A stretch of 17,790 nucleotides of DNA from JBKJTP01 sp046590195 (lineage in GTDB: Bacteria; Bacteroidota; Ignavibacteria; Palsa-1295), in NCBI GenBank assembly GCA_046590195.1, contig JBKJTP010000077.1, forward strand, positions 1 through 17,790, given 5' to 3'. Positions 7,266 through 14,395 of the stretch are shown here, in pieces. A program made the position numbers and the translations under genes. The notes beneath the pieces are model-generated. The model made no database searches. It was not told where the DNA came from and saw nothing but the letters and a program-made list of their open reading frames with translations. Numbering within the stretch: position 1 is the stretch's first letter; each line of letters starts with the position of its first letter.

Positions 7266-7457
7266 TCAACAAATCCTACCGAGTCTTGCGAAGTACGACA
7301 GGAGGTGTTTAGAAGCGTGCTATTCAAGCAGTGGGGAACTGCTCGCATGTAAATACGAAAAGGATGAGCGCTCGGTTTTTGAAAACTTCTGCTTGAAAGA
7401 GATTGTGGATAACACTGCGCTCGAGCTGTTCGGAAATTGTTGTATCGGTACAAACAT
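7266..7457 (-). ncRNA. Candidate small RNA between two minus-strand terminators (speculative)
   Basis: The stretch lies between two hairpin terminators that both read best on the minus strand, implying a short transcription unit of at most about 230 nt including the 7227-7265 terminator. Its minus-strand RNA would carry a hairpin AGCAGU-UCCCC-ACUGCU (7343-7327) with a C-rich loop, a CACCUCCU segment (7307-7300) complementary to a strong Shine-Dalgarno sequence, and an ACCCC in the terminator loop. No known RNA family (6S, SRP, RNase P, tmRNA) is recognisable. No promoter was identified, and a tandem back-up terminator is the simpler alternative. Confidence 0.3.
7404..7412 (-). promoter_or_regulatory. 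Perfect DnaA box (TTATCCACA)
   Basis: The plus strand reads TGTGGATAA, so the minus strand has the consensus DnaA box TTATCCACA. A TTTTCCACA variant lies on the same strand at 7202-7210. There is no dnaA, dnaN or AT-rich unwinding element nearby, so this is not presented as an origin. It could be a DnaA regulatory site or chance. Confidence 0.4.
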
Positions 7458-7459
7458 CA

Positions 7460-7488
7460 AAAGGCTGCCGAGTTTTTCGGCAACCTTT
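7460..7488 (-). terminator. Rho-independent terminator of the sigma/anti-sigma unit
   Basis: AAAGG-x-TGCCGA pairs with TCGGCA-x-CCTTT around a 5-nt loop. The x pair is a C/A mismatch on the plus strand but a U.G wobble on the minus strand, giving a complete 12-bp stem only in minus-strand RNA. It lies about 43 nt past the stop of the anti-sigma-like gene and is followed by TTTT. Confidence 0.8.
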
Positions 7489-7530
7489 GACAATCAACAT
7501 TTGGGATTCGCTGCAGCTACAGCGAGGATG

Positions 7531-8619
7531 TTACTTGAGCGGCTTGGTGAGGATCGCCTTCTCTTTGTAATCGGAGTAGAGCACTTCTTCGCGGCGTAGC
7601 GCCATACCTTCGAGAGTTTTCACATTCTTCTCGAGAGTAAGCACAACTCGCTTGACTCCACGGGATGGGATTCTTGGTGGAATAAGCATGAGCTCGGCAC
7701 CTGACGCAACGGCGAACGCCATCATGCGCTGCGCCTTGTCATTCTCGTCGATGTAATAGAGCACGTAGTTACTTCCGGCCTTATTACCTTCGAGGTCTTT
7801 ACACCGGAATAGGACAGCGCCTGTCAGAGTACTCCATGCGAGTGATGCCGAACCTTTGCCCGGCACTGATGGCACCATAGAAAAGACGCGCGTGTCCGCA
7901 TCTTCGGCAAGCTTTGCATTCACCTCAAACGAGACAAAGTTGGTCTTTGACTTCACTGCCTTTGCTGGCGGAGCGATCGGTGCTGGATAGCTGATGTTGA
8001 ACTGCGTCTCAGGCATCGTCACGTCTGAGATGCGCGCAGGGATCATTGACGGGACGATCGCCTCCTCTGGGAGTCTGTCATCTTCAACCGCGGGCTTCGC
8101 CGCTGCGAGATCCGTAGCATCCGGATCCTGACTCTCTGGATTTGCATTGTTGGTCTTAAGTGCAACCTCCTTCACCTCTGCTTCTGCTTGATCAGCAGGG
8201 GCTGGTGCATTTACGACAGGCGTTGAATTGACATGAGCTGAAGCCACTTGACTCGATCTGAAAAGATCGAGCCCACCGAACCCAAGGAATGCTGCAGAGA
8301 ATGTGATCAGGAGAAGCAACAGAAGCAAGAAGAATCGCTTCCGATTCTTCTTCTCCTCAGGGGCCTGTCCTTGTGGAGACGTGCCTCCACCAAGATTTTG
8401 TGCAACGTCCGGCGTACGGCCGAAAAAGTCCGAATTGCCGGTTGCAAAGACGGAATTCCCGCGATCGCCTGATCGGAAGGGTTGAAGTGCCTCAAAAGGA
8501 TCTTGAGTCGCAGATGCGCCAGCCGATTTGGCGAATGTGCTGTTTCGATTTATGGGAGCTTCACTCTGACGAGCAAAACTACCTGTACCCGTTACGTGGG
8601 TACTGTGTGTTATCTTCAA
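7531..8619 (-). CDS. One-pass membrane protein, probable RskA-type anti-sigma factor lacking a zinc finger
   Basis: A 362-residue protein. Residues 1-90 are Ser/Gly/Thr-rich and probably disordered. KKNRKR then precedes a Leu-rich transmembrane helix (about 96-117), giving N-in topology. Residues 120-240 are an Ala/Pro/Glu-rich linker, and 243-348 form a globular region. Its SLAWSTLTGAVLFRCKDLEGNKAGSNYVLYYID...VVLTLEKN pattern resembles the extracytoplasmic RskA C-terminal domain (conserved W, G-aVL, L-aG-tY-L-yi, vTlE). It lies 101 nt downstream of an ECF sigma gene on the same strand, as anti-sigma factors usually do. No HxxxCxxC zinc-binding anti-sigma domain is present; the only Cys is in the C-terminal domain. 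The start is TTG at 8619, with no ATG nearby. Function is inferred from context plus a visual motif match. Confidence 0.55.
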   Translation of the reverse strand: MKITHSTHVTGTGSFARQSEAPINRNSTFAKSAGASATQDPFEALQPFRSGDRGNSVFATGNSDFFGRTPDVAQNLGGGTSPQGQAPEEKKNRKRFFLLLLLLLITFSAAFLGFGGLDLFRSSQVASAHVNSTPVVNAPAPADQAEAEVKEVALKTNNANPESQDPDATDLAAAKPAVEDDRLPEEAIVPSMIPARISDVTMPETQFNISYPAPIAPPAKAVKSKTNFVSFEVNAKLAEDADTRVFSMVPSVPGKGSASLAWSTLTGAVLFRCKDLEGNKAGSNYVLYYIDENDKAQRMMAFAVASGAELMLIPPRIPSRGVKRVVLTLEKNVKTLEGMALRREEVLYSDYKEKAILTKPLK

Positions 8620-8720
8620 TGTTCTTAGGAAGCGTAAGCCGGGGAGACTTACTAGTGGACGCAGGATGTCCGTAAAAAAAATAGCAGCGCTAGACGAGGG
8701 ATGGTCCCCCTAGAGTCAAG

Positions 8721-9425
8721 CTAACCAAGATGTGGGCGGAGTGCCTTGCCAAGGATCAATACTGCCTGGCGGAGTTTGGTCTTAACCGTCCCCACAGGCA
8801 TCTGAAGCTCGATCGCGATCTCAGTATGAGTGAGGCCACCAAAGTACGCCAGATCGATCACAGAACGATGAACAGTTGAAAGCTCAAGAAGTGCCGACTT
8901 GATCTCGCGCTTCGCATCAGCGGTGTGAAGATCCTTGTCAGGAAGGCTCGTTTCGGCGACCAAATTAAAGATCTCCGGACGATCGTCTCCTATAGCAAGT
9001 CCTGTTTCCTTCCCTCGTTCGCGATACCTTCGTGAGCGGAGCTCATCGACCGCCCTATTACGGGCCAGCGACAGGATCCACGCAGCTACATTACCGCGAG
9101 CCTCAAGATAGAGCGGGGCTTTCTGCCAAACCTGTGCAAAGACCTCCTGGAGGAGATCCTGGGCGTCTTCGTCCGTCCGCAGCATGTGTATAAGCACAGA
9201 ATACACACGGCTGTAATAACGGTCGTAGAGCTCGGCAAAGCAAGCTTCCGATCTGTACTGAGCTATTCTTTCGAATAGTACCTCGTCTGTCTGAGCCAAC
9301 AACTCCGATATCGCAGTTGCGAGCGCATCCACACCACCGGCCGCAGAAGCTTCTATCAACGAGCCGTCATCCGCTACTTGGACTGTAGCAGGCTCATAGA
9401 AGAACTCCTCGTTTGGGGTGTTCAC
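8721..9425 (-). CDS. ECF-type RNA polymerase sigma factor
   Basis: A 234-residue extracytoplasmic-function sigma factor. Region 2 (about 62-130) includes FAELYDRYYSRVYSVLIHMLRTDEDAQDLLQEVFAQVWQ and the promoter-melting part ending AWILSLARNRAVDELRSRR. Region 4 (about 172-228) includes LLELSTVHRSVIDLAYFGGLTHTEIAIELQMPVGTVKTKLRQAVLIL, the helix-turn-helix that reads the -35 element. Sigma regions 1 and 3 are absent, as typical. An unusual acidic N-terminal extension of about 50 residues precedes region 2. The sequence resembles SigK-like ECF factors, which fits the RskA-like neighbour. The GTG start at 9425 is the first possible one: an in-frame TAG lies four codons upstream. Activity is probably controlled by the membrane protein encoded next. 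Confidence 0.93.
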   Translation of the reverse strand: MNTPNEEFFYEPATVQVADDGSLIEASAAGGVDALATAISELLAQTDEVLFERIAQYRSEACFAELYDRYYSRVYSVLIHMLRTDEDAQDLLQEVFAQVWQKAPLYLEARGNVAAWILSLARNRAVDELRSRRYRERGKETGLAIGDDRPEIFNLVAETSLPDKDLHTADAKREIKSALLELSTVHRSVIDLAYFGGLTHTEIAIELQMPVGTVKTKLRQAVLILGKALRPHLG

Positions 9426-9440
9426 AGAATAGGCGTAAGA

Positions 9441-9470
9441 CTATACGAAAAAAACGGGGTCAGAGATTTC
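9441..9470 (-). promoter_or_regulatory. Possible ECF-type autoregulatory promoter of the sigma gene
   Basis: On the minus strand GAAATC (9470-9465) and CGTATAG (9447-9441) are separated by 17 nt that include a run of seven T. Many ECF factors use GGAAC-N16/17-CGT promoters and autoregulate, and the spacing and CGT core match. The -35 match is weak, so this is a low-confidence suggestion. Confidence 0.25.
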
Positions 9471-9662
9471 ACTTCTGCTCTAAAATACGAATTTAATTCT
9501 TCAAATGCAAGCAGAGACACTAAATAAGTGGCGAGTGGGAAAGAAAGTAGTTCTCGTGGGAGGTTTCCGACGAGGCAAGAGCTATGCTATGCGTATAGTA
9601 CACAATTACAAATTTGATCTTTGATCCTGCAGAAGAGTATATTTGCAGATCAACAATTTGTC

Positions 9663-10556
9663 ATGCACCCTCTCGAGCCTAGAACCTTCGGCACGCTTCT
9701 CTCCGATTCATTCGCGATCCTGAAGCGCCACTCTAACGTGATCTCCAGAGCCATCTTCTTCTTTTGGCTGCTGCCGCTCATCCCGCTCCTTCTTACAGTG
9801 ATCCCGCTGATCCAGCAGTGGCCTACGAACGTAACGCCGGAGAACATCAGCGAGACAACGGTCACACCAGAAATTGCCGGTCTGTTGCTAGCCGTGTTAT
9901 TCTGCGCGGTGATCGAGGGAGTGATCGCAGTGATCGGCTACATTGTGATGGTGAGTATTGCGGTCAGCGATCGCGAGGATGAGTCATTGAGCCTTCGCGA
10001 GCACCTTTCTCCGATCGTCAAACGCAATCTGTGGTGGGTGCTGCTGATCATCTTAGTCGCTCTCATTGCCGGTGAACTCGCTTCGGCGCCGTTCAACGAC
10101 GATAGTCAAACATTTGGAGGTATGACCTACCTTGTCGTTTCAACGGCTCTCAGCTCCATTCTCGGTATGAAGATTTACCTCACGATACCAACGCTTGTGT
10201 TGGAGGATCGAGGCCCGCTCAAGGCGGTCGAGAGAAGCTGGCAGCTGACGAACGGCCACTTCTGGCAAACGATGGGACGCTACTTCGCCATCACCCTGAT
10301 CGGTGCAACTGCTTTCATGGTGCCCTTCCTGTTCGCACTCGTTGCTACGACGATGATCGTGAAGGAGTCCGGTGCAGGCAACATACTCGAGGCAATGCAA
10401 GACTTCGGTACAATGATGACGGTGTTCTTATGCTTTCTACCATCCCTTATCCTGATGATGCTCGTGCTCGTCATCGAGCCGATCTATCGCTCTGAGGTAT
10501 TCTACGATCTTCGAACTCGCAAAGGTGAGTTTGATGCGGACACGTCGATCTCTTAA
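9663..10556 (+). CDS. Polytopic membrane protein related to the glycerophosphodiester phosphodiesterase membrane domain
   Basis: The only plus-strand gene, 297 aa from the ATG at 9663. About six hydrophobic segments are visible (about 27-50, 71-100, 121-141, 155-180, 208-232, 250-272). LVLEDRGPLKAVERSWQLTNGHFWQTMGRYF (178-208) and IEPIYRSEVFYDLRTRKGEFD (271-291) match the xGxxxAlkrSwxLxxGxfw and C-terminal YYDLRxRxEGxD patterns of the GPDPase membrane-domain/DUF975-like family, usually found without any catalytic domain. Exact function is unknown. I chose ATG 9663 over the in-frame TTG at 9621 because MHPLEPRTFGTLLSDSFAILKRH aligns with the usual family N-terminus. The gene is divergent from the ECF sigma gene and could be in its regulon, but that is only positional. 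The 237-nt divergent region 9426-9662 holds both promoters. Confidence 0.75.
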   Translation: MHPLEPRTFGTLLSDSFAILKRHSNVISRAIFFFWLLPLIPLLLTVIPLIQQWPTNVTPENISETTVTPEIAGLLLAVLFCAVIEGVIAVIGYIVMVSIAVSDREDESLSLREHLSPIVKRNLWWVLLIILVALIAGELASAPFNDDSQTFGGMTYLVVSTALSSILGMKIYLTIPTLVLEDRGPLKAVERSWQLTNGHFWQTMGRYFAITLIGATAFMVPFLFALVATTMIVKESGAGNILEAMQDFGTMMTVFLCFLPSLILMMLVLVIEPIYRSEVFYDLRTRKGEFDADTSIS

Positions 10557-10561
10557 ATCAG

Positions 10562-10587
10562 AAACACCCGAGGGATCTCGGGTGTTT
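10562..10587 (+). terminator. Rho-independent terminator between convergent genes
   Basis: A perfect 11-bp stem AAACACCCGAG / CTCGGGTGTTT with loop GGAT starts 5 nt after the plus-strand stop and ends in TTTTT on the plus strand. On the minus strand the tail is TTTCTGATTT, weaker but possibly functional for the PBP1A operon, whose stop is at 10614. Confidence 0.9.
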
Positions 10588-10613
10588 TTGTACCTGCTCA
10601 ATTCTGGTGCCAT

Positions 10614-13148
10614 CTACCGCACAGGTGGAGTCGTCGGCCCCGTCTTCACTGGGTCATTCGCTACCGGCGGTGTTGGCGTCTTAGGTGTAGTTGCAGTCTC
10701 TGTGGATGGAGGCGTTGGCTGATCATTGTTCTTGTTGCGCCTGTTACCGTTGCCTTGCCCGCGTCCGTTGTTGCCACGATTGGCTCTCGGCAGCTCGTTG
10801 TTAGGAGTGCTTCCGCCGACACCACCAGGATTCGTATTCGTCTCATCGCCAGAAGGAATAGGAGGAGGGACCGGCTGAGGCGGTATTGGCTTCTTGACCG
10901 GCTCGTCATTCAACCCTGGATCCGCGTTGCGTGGTGGCGTATACGTAGGAGGTATGCGCGGCAGATCTGAATCAGCGGGATTCGGTGCGCGTCGGATGTC
11001 GGTCTGACCTGGCATCGCATTCCAGTTCGTCATGAAGTAGCTGATCTTCGGCTTCTGCGATTCGTAAGCATACTTCATGAATTTACCCCAGATCGGCGCA
11101 GCAGCTCGTCCGCCCTGTCCATCGGCGCCAGAGAATTGTACGCGTTTGTCATCGAAGCCAACCCACACACCAGCAGTGTAATGGGGTGTATACCCGACGA
11201 ACCATGCGTCTGCATAATTCTGTGTTGTGCCCGTTTTACCTGCAGCAGGATAGTTGAACATGCTGCGAATTCGCACCGCTGTACCAGCATCGACGACCGA
11301 CTGGAGGCAGTAGGTCATCATCCGTGCGACGCGTGGTTCGAACACATTCTCGAACTGCGGCTTCGCGCGATACAACACTTTACCATGCCGATCTTCAACG
11401 CGCACGATCGCGTAGGGCTCAGCTCGAATGCCTTCGTTCGCAAAGATGCCGTAGGCCGATGTCAGTTCAAGTGGTGATACTTCAGAAACACCAAGCGCTA
11501 GTGACGGGTATGCACCCATTGGCGACTTAATGCCCATGCGTTTCGCTGTGCGAATGACGTCTTGGATGCTGGTTTTTTCCAACATCGTATGGATCGCGGC
11601 GAGGTTCACGGAGTGCTGCAGCGCACCCTTGATCGAGACCATGCCGCCAGATGCTTCCCCTTCGAAGTTGCGAGGTGACCAAACTCTATCGCCATCGGGC
11701 ATATTGATAGGCTCGTTCGACACCGCTGTCTCAGGCGACGATCCATGCTCGAATGCGCTCGCATACACGATCGGCTTAAATGCCGAACCGGGCTGACGCG
11801 CGATCTGAGTTACGTGATTCAGCCCATAGCGCGACTCGCGAAAATTCGAGCTGCCAACTAGTGCGACAATACCGCCTGTCGTATGATCGAGTACGACGAA
11901 GCCCGTCTGCATCCGGATCTCGTTGGCCTTGACAGAGTCGATGAATTTTGGATTTGCGCGAAGACGCTTCGCGACATCCTTCTTTTCATTCTCATCTGCT
12001 GCGGTGCGATAATCTACATGACCGCGTATCGCCTTCGAGACGATCGTATCCAACAAGCCTTTGTGCGCAGCCCAATTCCAGCGTTTATCAACGATGTTCT
12101 TTTGATATGGCTCAATATGCTCAAGCACGGCCTTGTTCGCCGCACGTTGGAGCTCGGCATTGACAGTTGTATAAACGACGAGACCATCGCGATACAGATC
12201 GTGGCCCTGAAGCTCAGGCTTTCGTGACAACTCCTGGCGGATCATCTCAACAAAGTGCGGAGCAATACCCTGATAACCCTTGAGCGGTACGGTCTTGATC
12301 GGCTCACGCTTGTGCTTCTCAGCTGAGGCGGCATCTAGGTAACCTGCTTCGACCATGCTGTTGATCACGAGATTTCTACGATCAATGGCGCGCTCGTAGT
12401 TCTCATCTGGATCGTAGTTCTCAGGTCCTTTGAGTATACCAACGAGATAGGCGGCCTCTGCTACCGATAGATTCTTCGGGTCTTTGCCGAAATAAAGTTG
12501 GCTTGCGACCTGCAGTCCGTACGCTCCTCTACCCCAGTAGTTGACGTTGAGATACATCTGAAGTATCTCTTTCTTCGTGTGCGTCTTTTCGATCTGGATC
12601 GCGGAGATGGCTTCACGAAGCTTACGAGTGATGGTCTTCTCCTGGGTGAAGTAAAGGTTACGAGCTAGCTGCTGTGAGATCGTCGATGCACCCTGACGCG
12701 GAGAGAGAGTGACCACATCGACCCAGATCGCCTTCAGGAAACGGGTCATGTCGAAGCCCCAGTGCTCGTAGAATGACCGATCTTCCGTGGCGACCAAAGC
12801 ATCGATCAAATGTTGCGGCACATCCTTCAGGCGAAGCGTTGTGCGGTTCTTAATGTAATATTGATCGATCGGCTCACCATCAGCAGAGATGATGCGCGTT
12901 GCCATTTCTGGGTGTGGATTTTCCAGCTGCTCCAGTGTAGGCAATCCTTTCGAGATCTCATACCAGAGCCAGCCCATGCCTATCAGCACTACTGCTAGTG
13001 TGGCCCACAACCAGATGCGCCGTGGTTTCCCCGGCTCATCATCGTCATCATCAGTCTCCTGGATGACGGTCTCGTCTGAGTTGGAAAGATCCTCGTTGGG
13101 GTCGCGGAGATTCTCGCGGTCCTCTTCATTCCACCACTTGGCGCTCAT
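10614..13148 (-). CDS. mrcA: Class A penicillin-binding protein 1A (transglycosylase/transpeptidase)
   Basis: An 844-residue bifunctional peptidoglycan synthase. A cytoplasmic acidic N-terminus (1-43, with a run of Asp) precedes one membrane helix (44-63). The GT51 glycosyltransferase domain carries ATEDRSFYEHWG (catalytic E122), GASTISQQLARN (153-164), KEILQMYLN and the YFGK/LSVAEAAYLVGILKGP region. The transpeptidase domain carries SxxK (S455-AF-K458), SVN (513-515) and KTG (638-640). GKTGTTQNYADAWFVGYTP is typical. After about residue 690 comes a 150-residue low-complexity tail rich in Pro, Asn, Gly and Thr, ending KTGPTTPPVR, probably a flexible periplasmic extension. It is the last gene of the trhO-hpt-lpxH operon, 16 nt after lpxH. 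Confidence 0.96.
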   Translation of the reverse strand: MSAKWWNEEDRENLRDPNEDLSNSDETVIQETDDDDDEPGKPRRIWLWATLAVVLIGMGWLWYEISKGLPTLEQLENPHPEMATRIISADGEPIDQYYIKNRTTLRLKDVPQHLIDALVATEDRSFYEHWGFDMTRFLKAIWVDVVTLSPRQGASTISQQLARNLYFTQEKTITRKLREAISAIQIEKTHTKKEILQMYLNVNYWGRGAYGLQVASQLYFGKDPKNLSVAEAAYLVGILKGPENYDPDENYERAIDRRNLVINSMVEAGYLDAASAEKHKREPIKTVPLKGYQGIAPHFVEMIRQELSRKPELQGHDLYRDGLVVYTTVNAELQRAANKAVLEHIEPYQKNIVDKRWNWAAHKGLLDTIVSKAIRGHVDYRTAADENEKKDVAKRLRANPKFIDSVKANEIRMQTGFVVLDHTTGGIVALVGSSNFRESRYGLNHVTQIARQPGSAFKPIVYASAFEHGSSPETAVSNEPINMPDGDRVWSPRNFEGEASGGMVSIKGALQHSVNLAAIHTMLEKTSIQDVIRTAKRMGIKSPMGAYPSLALGVSEVSPLELTSAYGIFANEGIRAEPYAIVRVEDRHGKVLYRAKPQFENVFEPRVARMMTYCLQSVVDAGTAVRIRSMFNYPAAGKTGTTQNYADAWFVGYTPHYTAGVWVGFDDKRVQFSGADGQGGRAAAPIWGKFMKYAYESQKPKISYFMTNWNAMPGQTDIRRAPNPADSDLPRIPPTYTPPRNADPGLNDEPVKKPIPPQPVPPPIPSGDETNTNPGGVGGSTPNNELPRANRGNNGRGQGNGNRRNKNNDQPTPPSTETATTPKTPTPPVANDPVKTGPTTPPVR

Positions 13149-13164
13149 GTTCGTATCTAACTAC

Positions 13165-14007
13165 TTACAACTGTGATTGCGTGACTGGCACGCTGTGCTG
13201 CTCTGCCGATCCCTGTCCAGATCCCTGCGCTGATCCCTGATCAACCCCTGGCAGGAGTTCTTTGCCTTCATTGGTCATGATCCGGAAGCAATGACCATCG
13301 AACAGACCGTATGTGAAATGATGGATCCAATCTCCAAGATTCACATAGATACCGGAAGGAAACTGGGCGAGTTCTGGCTGATGTCGATGCCCCATTACCA
13401 CATAATCAACGGTATTCGTCGCGATCATCTGTTCGGCGAATTGCTTCATGCCGTCCTGCTTTTGCAACGCCTGACGTTGGTCAGTGTAAACTCTTGAGCT
13501 TCCCGAGACTCTTTCGGCAAAAGGAATGCCGAGGTCTGGATGGATCAATCCATAGAGGAACAGCGCGACCCGATTGCGCAAAATACGGCGCAAAACGAGA
13601 TATGCACCGTCGTTCGCGGCTTTCCCATCGCCGTGGGCGATAAAGAACCGTTTTCCGTGGAGTACAGTCGTGATGTCGCCCCCATGAACTGCAATACCGA
13701 GTTCGTCGCGGAAGAAATCGCGGTGACCAAAATCGTGGTTGCCCATCAGATAGTCCACCCTCGTGTGCTCTCCGATGTGGGCGATCGCGGCCAGAGTCCG
13801 GACATGCCTCCGCGGGACCACCGACCTGAATTCGAACCACGAGTCGAAGAGGTCTCCCACGATGTACAATCCATCCACTTCCCCACGCTTGGCCTCATCG
13901 AGTATCTGATGCAGCAGCACCAGGAGCTTACGCTCACGATCACGATCGCTCTGGCGATCGCGGCCCATGCCAAGGTGTGCATCACTGATGAAGTAATATT
14001 GAGGCAA
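13165..14007 (-). CDS. lpxH: UDP-2,3-diacylglucosamine diphosphatase (LpxH-type calcineurin-like phosphoesterase)
   Basis: Hydrolyses UDP-2,3-diacylglucosamine to lipid X in lipid A synthesis, at the cytoplasmic face of the inner membrane. Metallophosphoesterase motifs are all present: SDAHLG (D9, H11), GDLFDSW (D52), MGNHDFGHRDFF (N90, H91, D92), AHGDGKAANDGAY (H125), MGHRHQP (H207, H209) and VNLGDW. FDSWFEFRSVVPRRHVRTLA and LIHPDLGIPFAERVSGSSR are LpxH-like family blocks. The 280 aa exceed the usual ~240-255 because of a C-terminal tail with QGSA/QGSG/QGSA repeats (257-268). It lies between hpt (15-nt gap) and the PBP1A gene. Another metallophosphoesterase specificity cannot be excluded, but presence beside PBP1A fits an envelope role. 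Confidence 0.85.
   Translation of the reverse strand: MPQYYFISDAHLGMGRDRQSDRDRERKLLVLLHQILDEAKRGEVDGLYIVGDLFDSWFEFRSVVPRRHVRTLAAIAHIGEHTRVDYLMGNHDFGHRDFFRDELGIAVHGGDITTVLHGKRFFIAHGDGKAANDGAYLVLRRILRNRVALFLYGLIHPDLGIPFAERVSGSSRVYTDQRQALQKQDGMKQFAEQMIATNTVDYVVMGHRHQPELAQFPSGIYVNLGDWIHHFTYGLFDGHCFRIMTNEGKELLPGVDQGSAQGSGQGSAEQHSVPVTQSQL
13207..13242 (-). repeat. Three tandem 12-bp repeats in the lpxH 3' end
   Basis: CGATCCCTGTCC, AGATCCCTGCGC and TGATCCCTGATC follow one another without a gap and share the core GATCCCTG. They encode the QGSx repeats near the LpxH C-terminus. This is probably a slippage-type expansion of a dispensable tail. Confidence 0.7.
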
Positions 14008-14022
14008 TGTAATGAGGGAGAC

Positions 14023-14391
14023 TTATGGTCGGGCTCGGGTAATCTCGGTAGAGAGTTCGGCGATCGTTTCTGCGTGGAGAGACTTTAGCCGTTCCATCGA
14101 ATTCTGGATCGATGTGAGCTCATTATCGTATTCAATATCTGATGTAAGCGCGGCAAGCCTGTCTGCCCCCAGACTCAGTGCTGAGCCTCGTAGACGATGA
14201 GCGGTATACTTAATTTGATCGAGATCACATGCGGCGATCGAAGCGCTCAATACCTTCATTGTGGCTTCAGTTTCGGTGACAAAGAGCTCAATAAGCTCCT
14301 TGACGAATGAGCCATCTTCATCGATCGAACGTAGTTGGTCCAGCCTGGACTTATCGACAAGAGGTATGTCTTGATACATCAATGACGCCAT
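14023..14391 (-). CDS. Orphan Hpt (histidine phosphotransfer) domain protein
   Basis: A 122-residue helical protein that is essentially one Hpt domain. KYTAHRLRGSALSLGADRLAALT (61-83) contains the AHxLxGSA motif, with H65 as the phospho-accepting histidine. FVKELIELFVTETEATMKVLSASIAACDLDQI (29-60) is the preceding helix pair with the usual spacing. No kinase or receiver domain is fused, and none is encoded in this window, so it presumably relays phosphate between a hybrid kinase and a receiver encoded elsewhere. The start lies 4 nt after the trhO stop and the stop 15 nt before lpxH, so it is fully embedded in the operon. ATG at 14379 (M5) is an alternative start. Confidence 0.88.
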   Translation of the reverse strand: MASLMYQDIPLVDKSRLDQLRSIDEDGSFVKELIELFVTETEATMKVLSASIAACDLDQIKYTAHRLRGSALSLGADRLAALTSDIEYDNELTSIQNSMERLKSLHAETIAELSTEITRARP

Positions 14392-14395
14392 ATGC

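Larger units (their letters stand above)
7107..7530. other. 424-nt intergenic region between tldD and the anti-sigma-like gene
   Basis: No protein gene is supported. It holds, from right to left, a minus-strand terminator (7460-7488), a 230-nt stretch with a perfect DnaA box (7404-7412) and a 6-bp hairpin with a 5-nt loop (7327-7343), a second minus-strand terminator (7227-7265), and the tldD leader with a TTTTCCACA-type box on the minus strand (7202-7210). The tldD promoter must lie in the last part, but I see no convincing -35/-10 pair. A minus-strand reading frame at 7453-7235 starts with TTG and ends inside the terminator stem, so I do not call it coding. Confidence 0.6.

Noticed and set aside
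7300..7350. Strong Shine-Dalgarno-like AGGAGGTG on the plus strand followed by a GTG start
   Set aside because: The frame ends after 11 codons and no plus-strand gene follows for over 2 kb, so a leader peptide is unlikely; the complement on the minus strand is treated under the small RNA candidate.
7235..7453. 72-codon minus-strand frame in the tldD/anti-sigma gap
   Set aside because: TTG start, odd composition and a stop inside a terminator stem; better explained as noncoding.
9505..9624. 39-codon plus-strand ORF starting ATG, with a Walker A-like GGFRRGKS
   Set aside because: Too short for a P-loop domain, lies in a divergent promoter region, and the motif can arise by chance; kept only as a curiosity.
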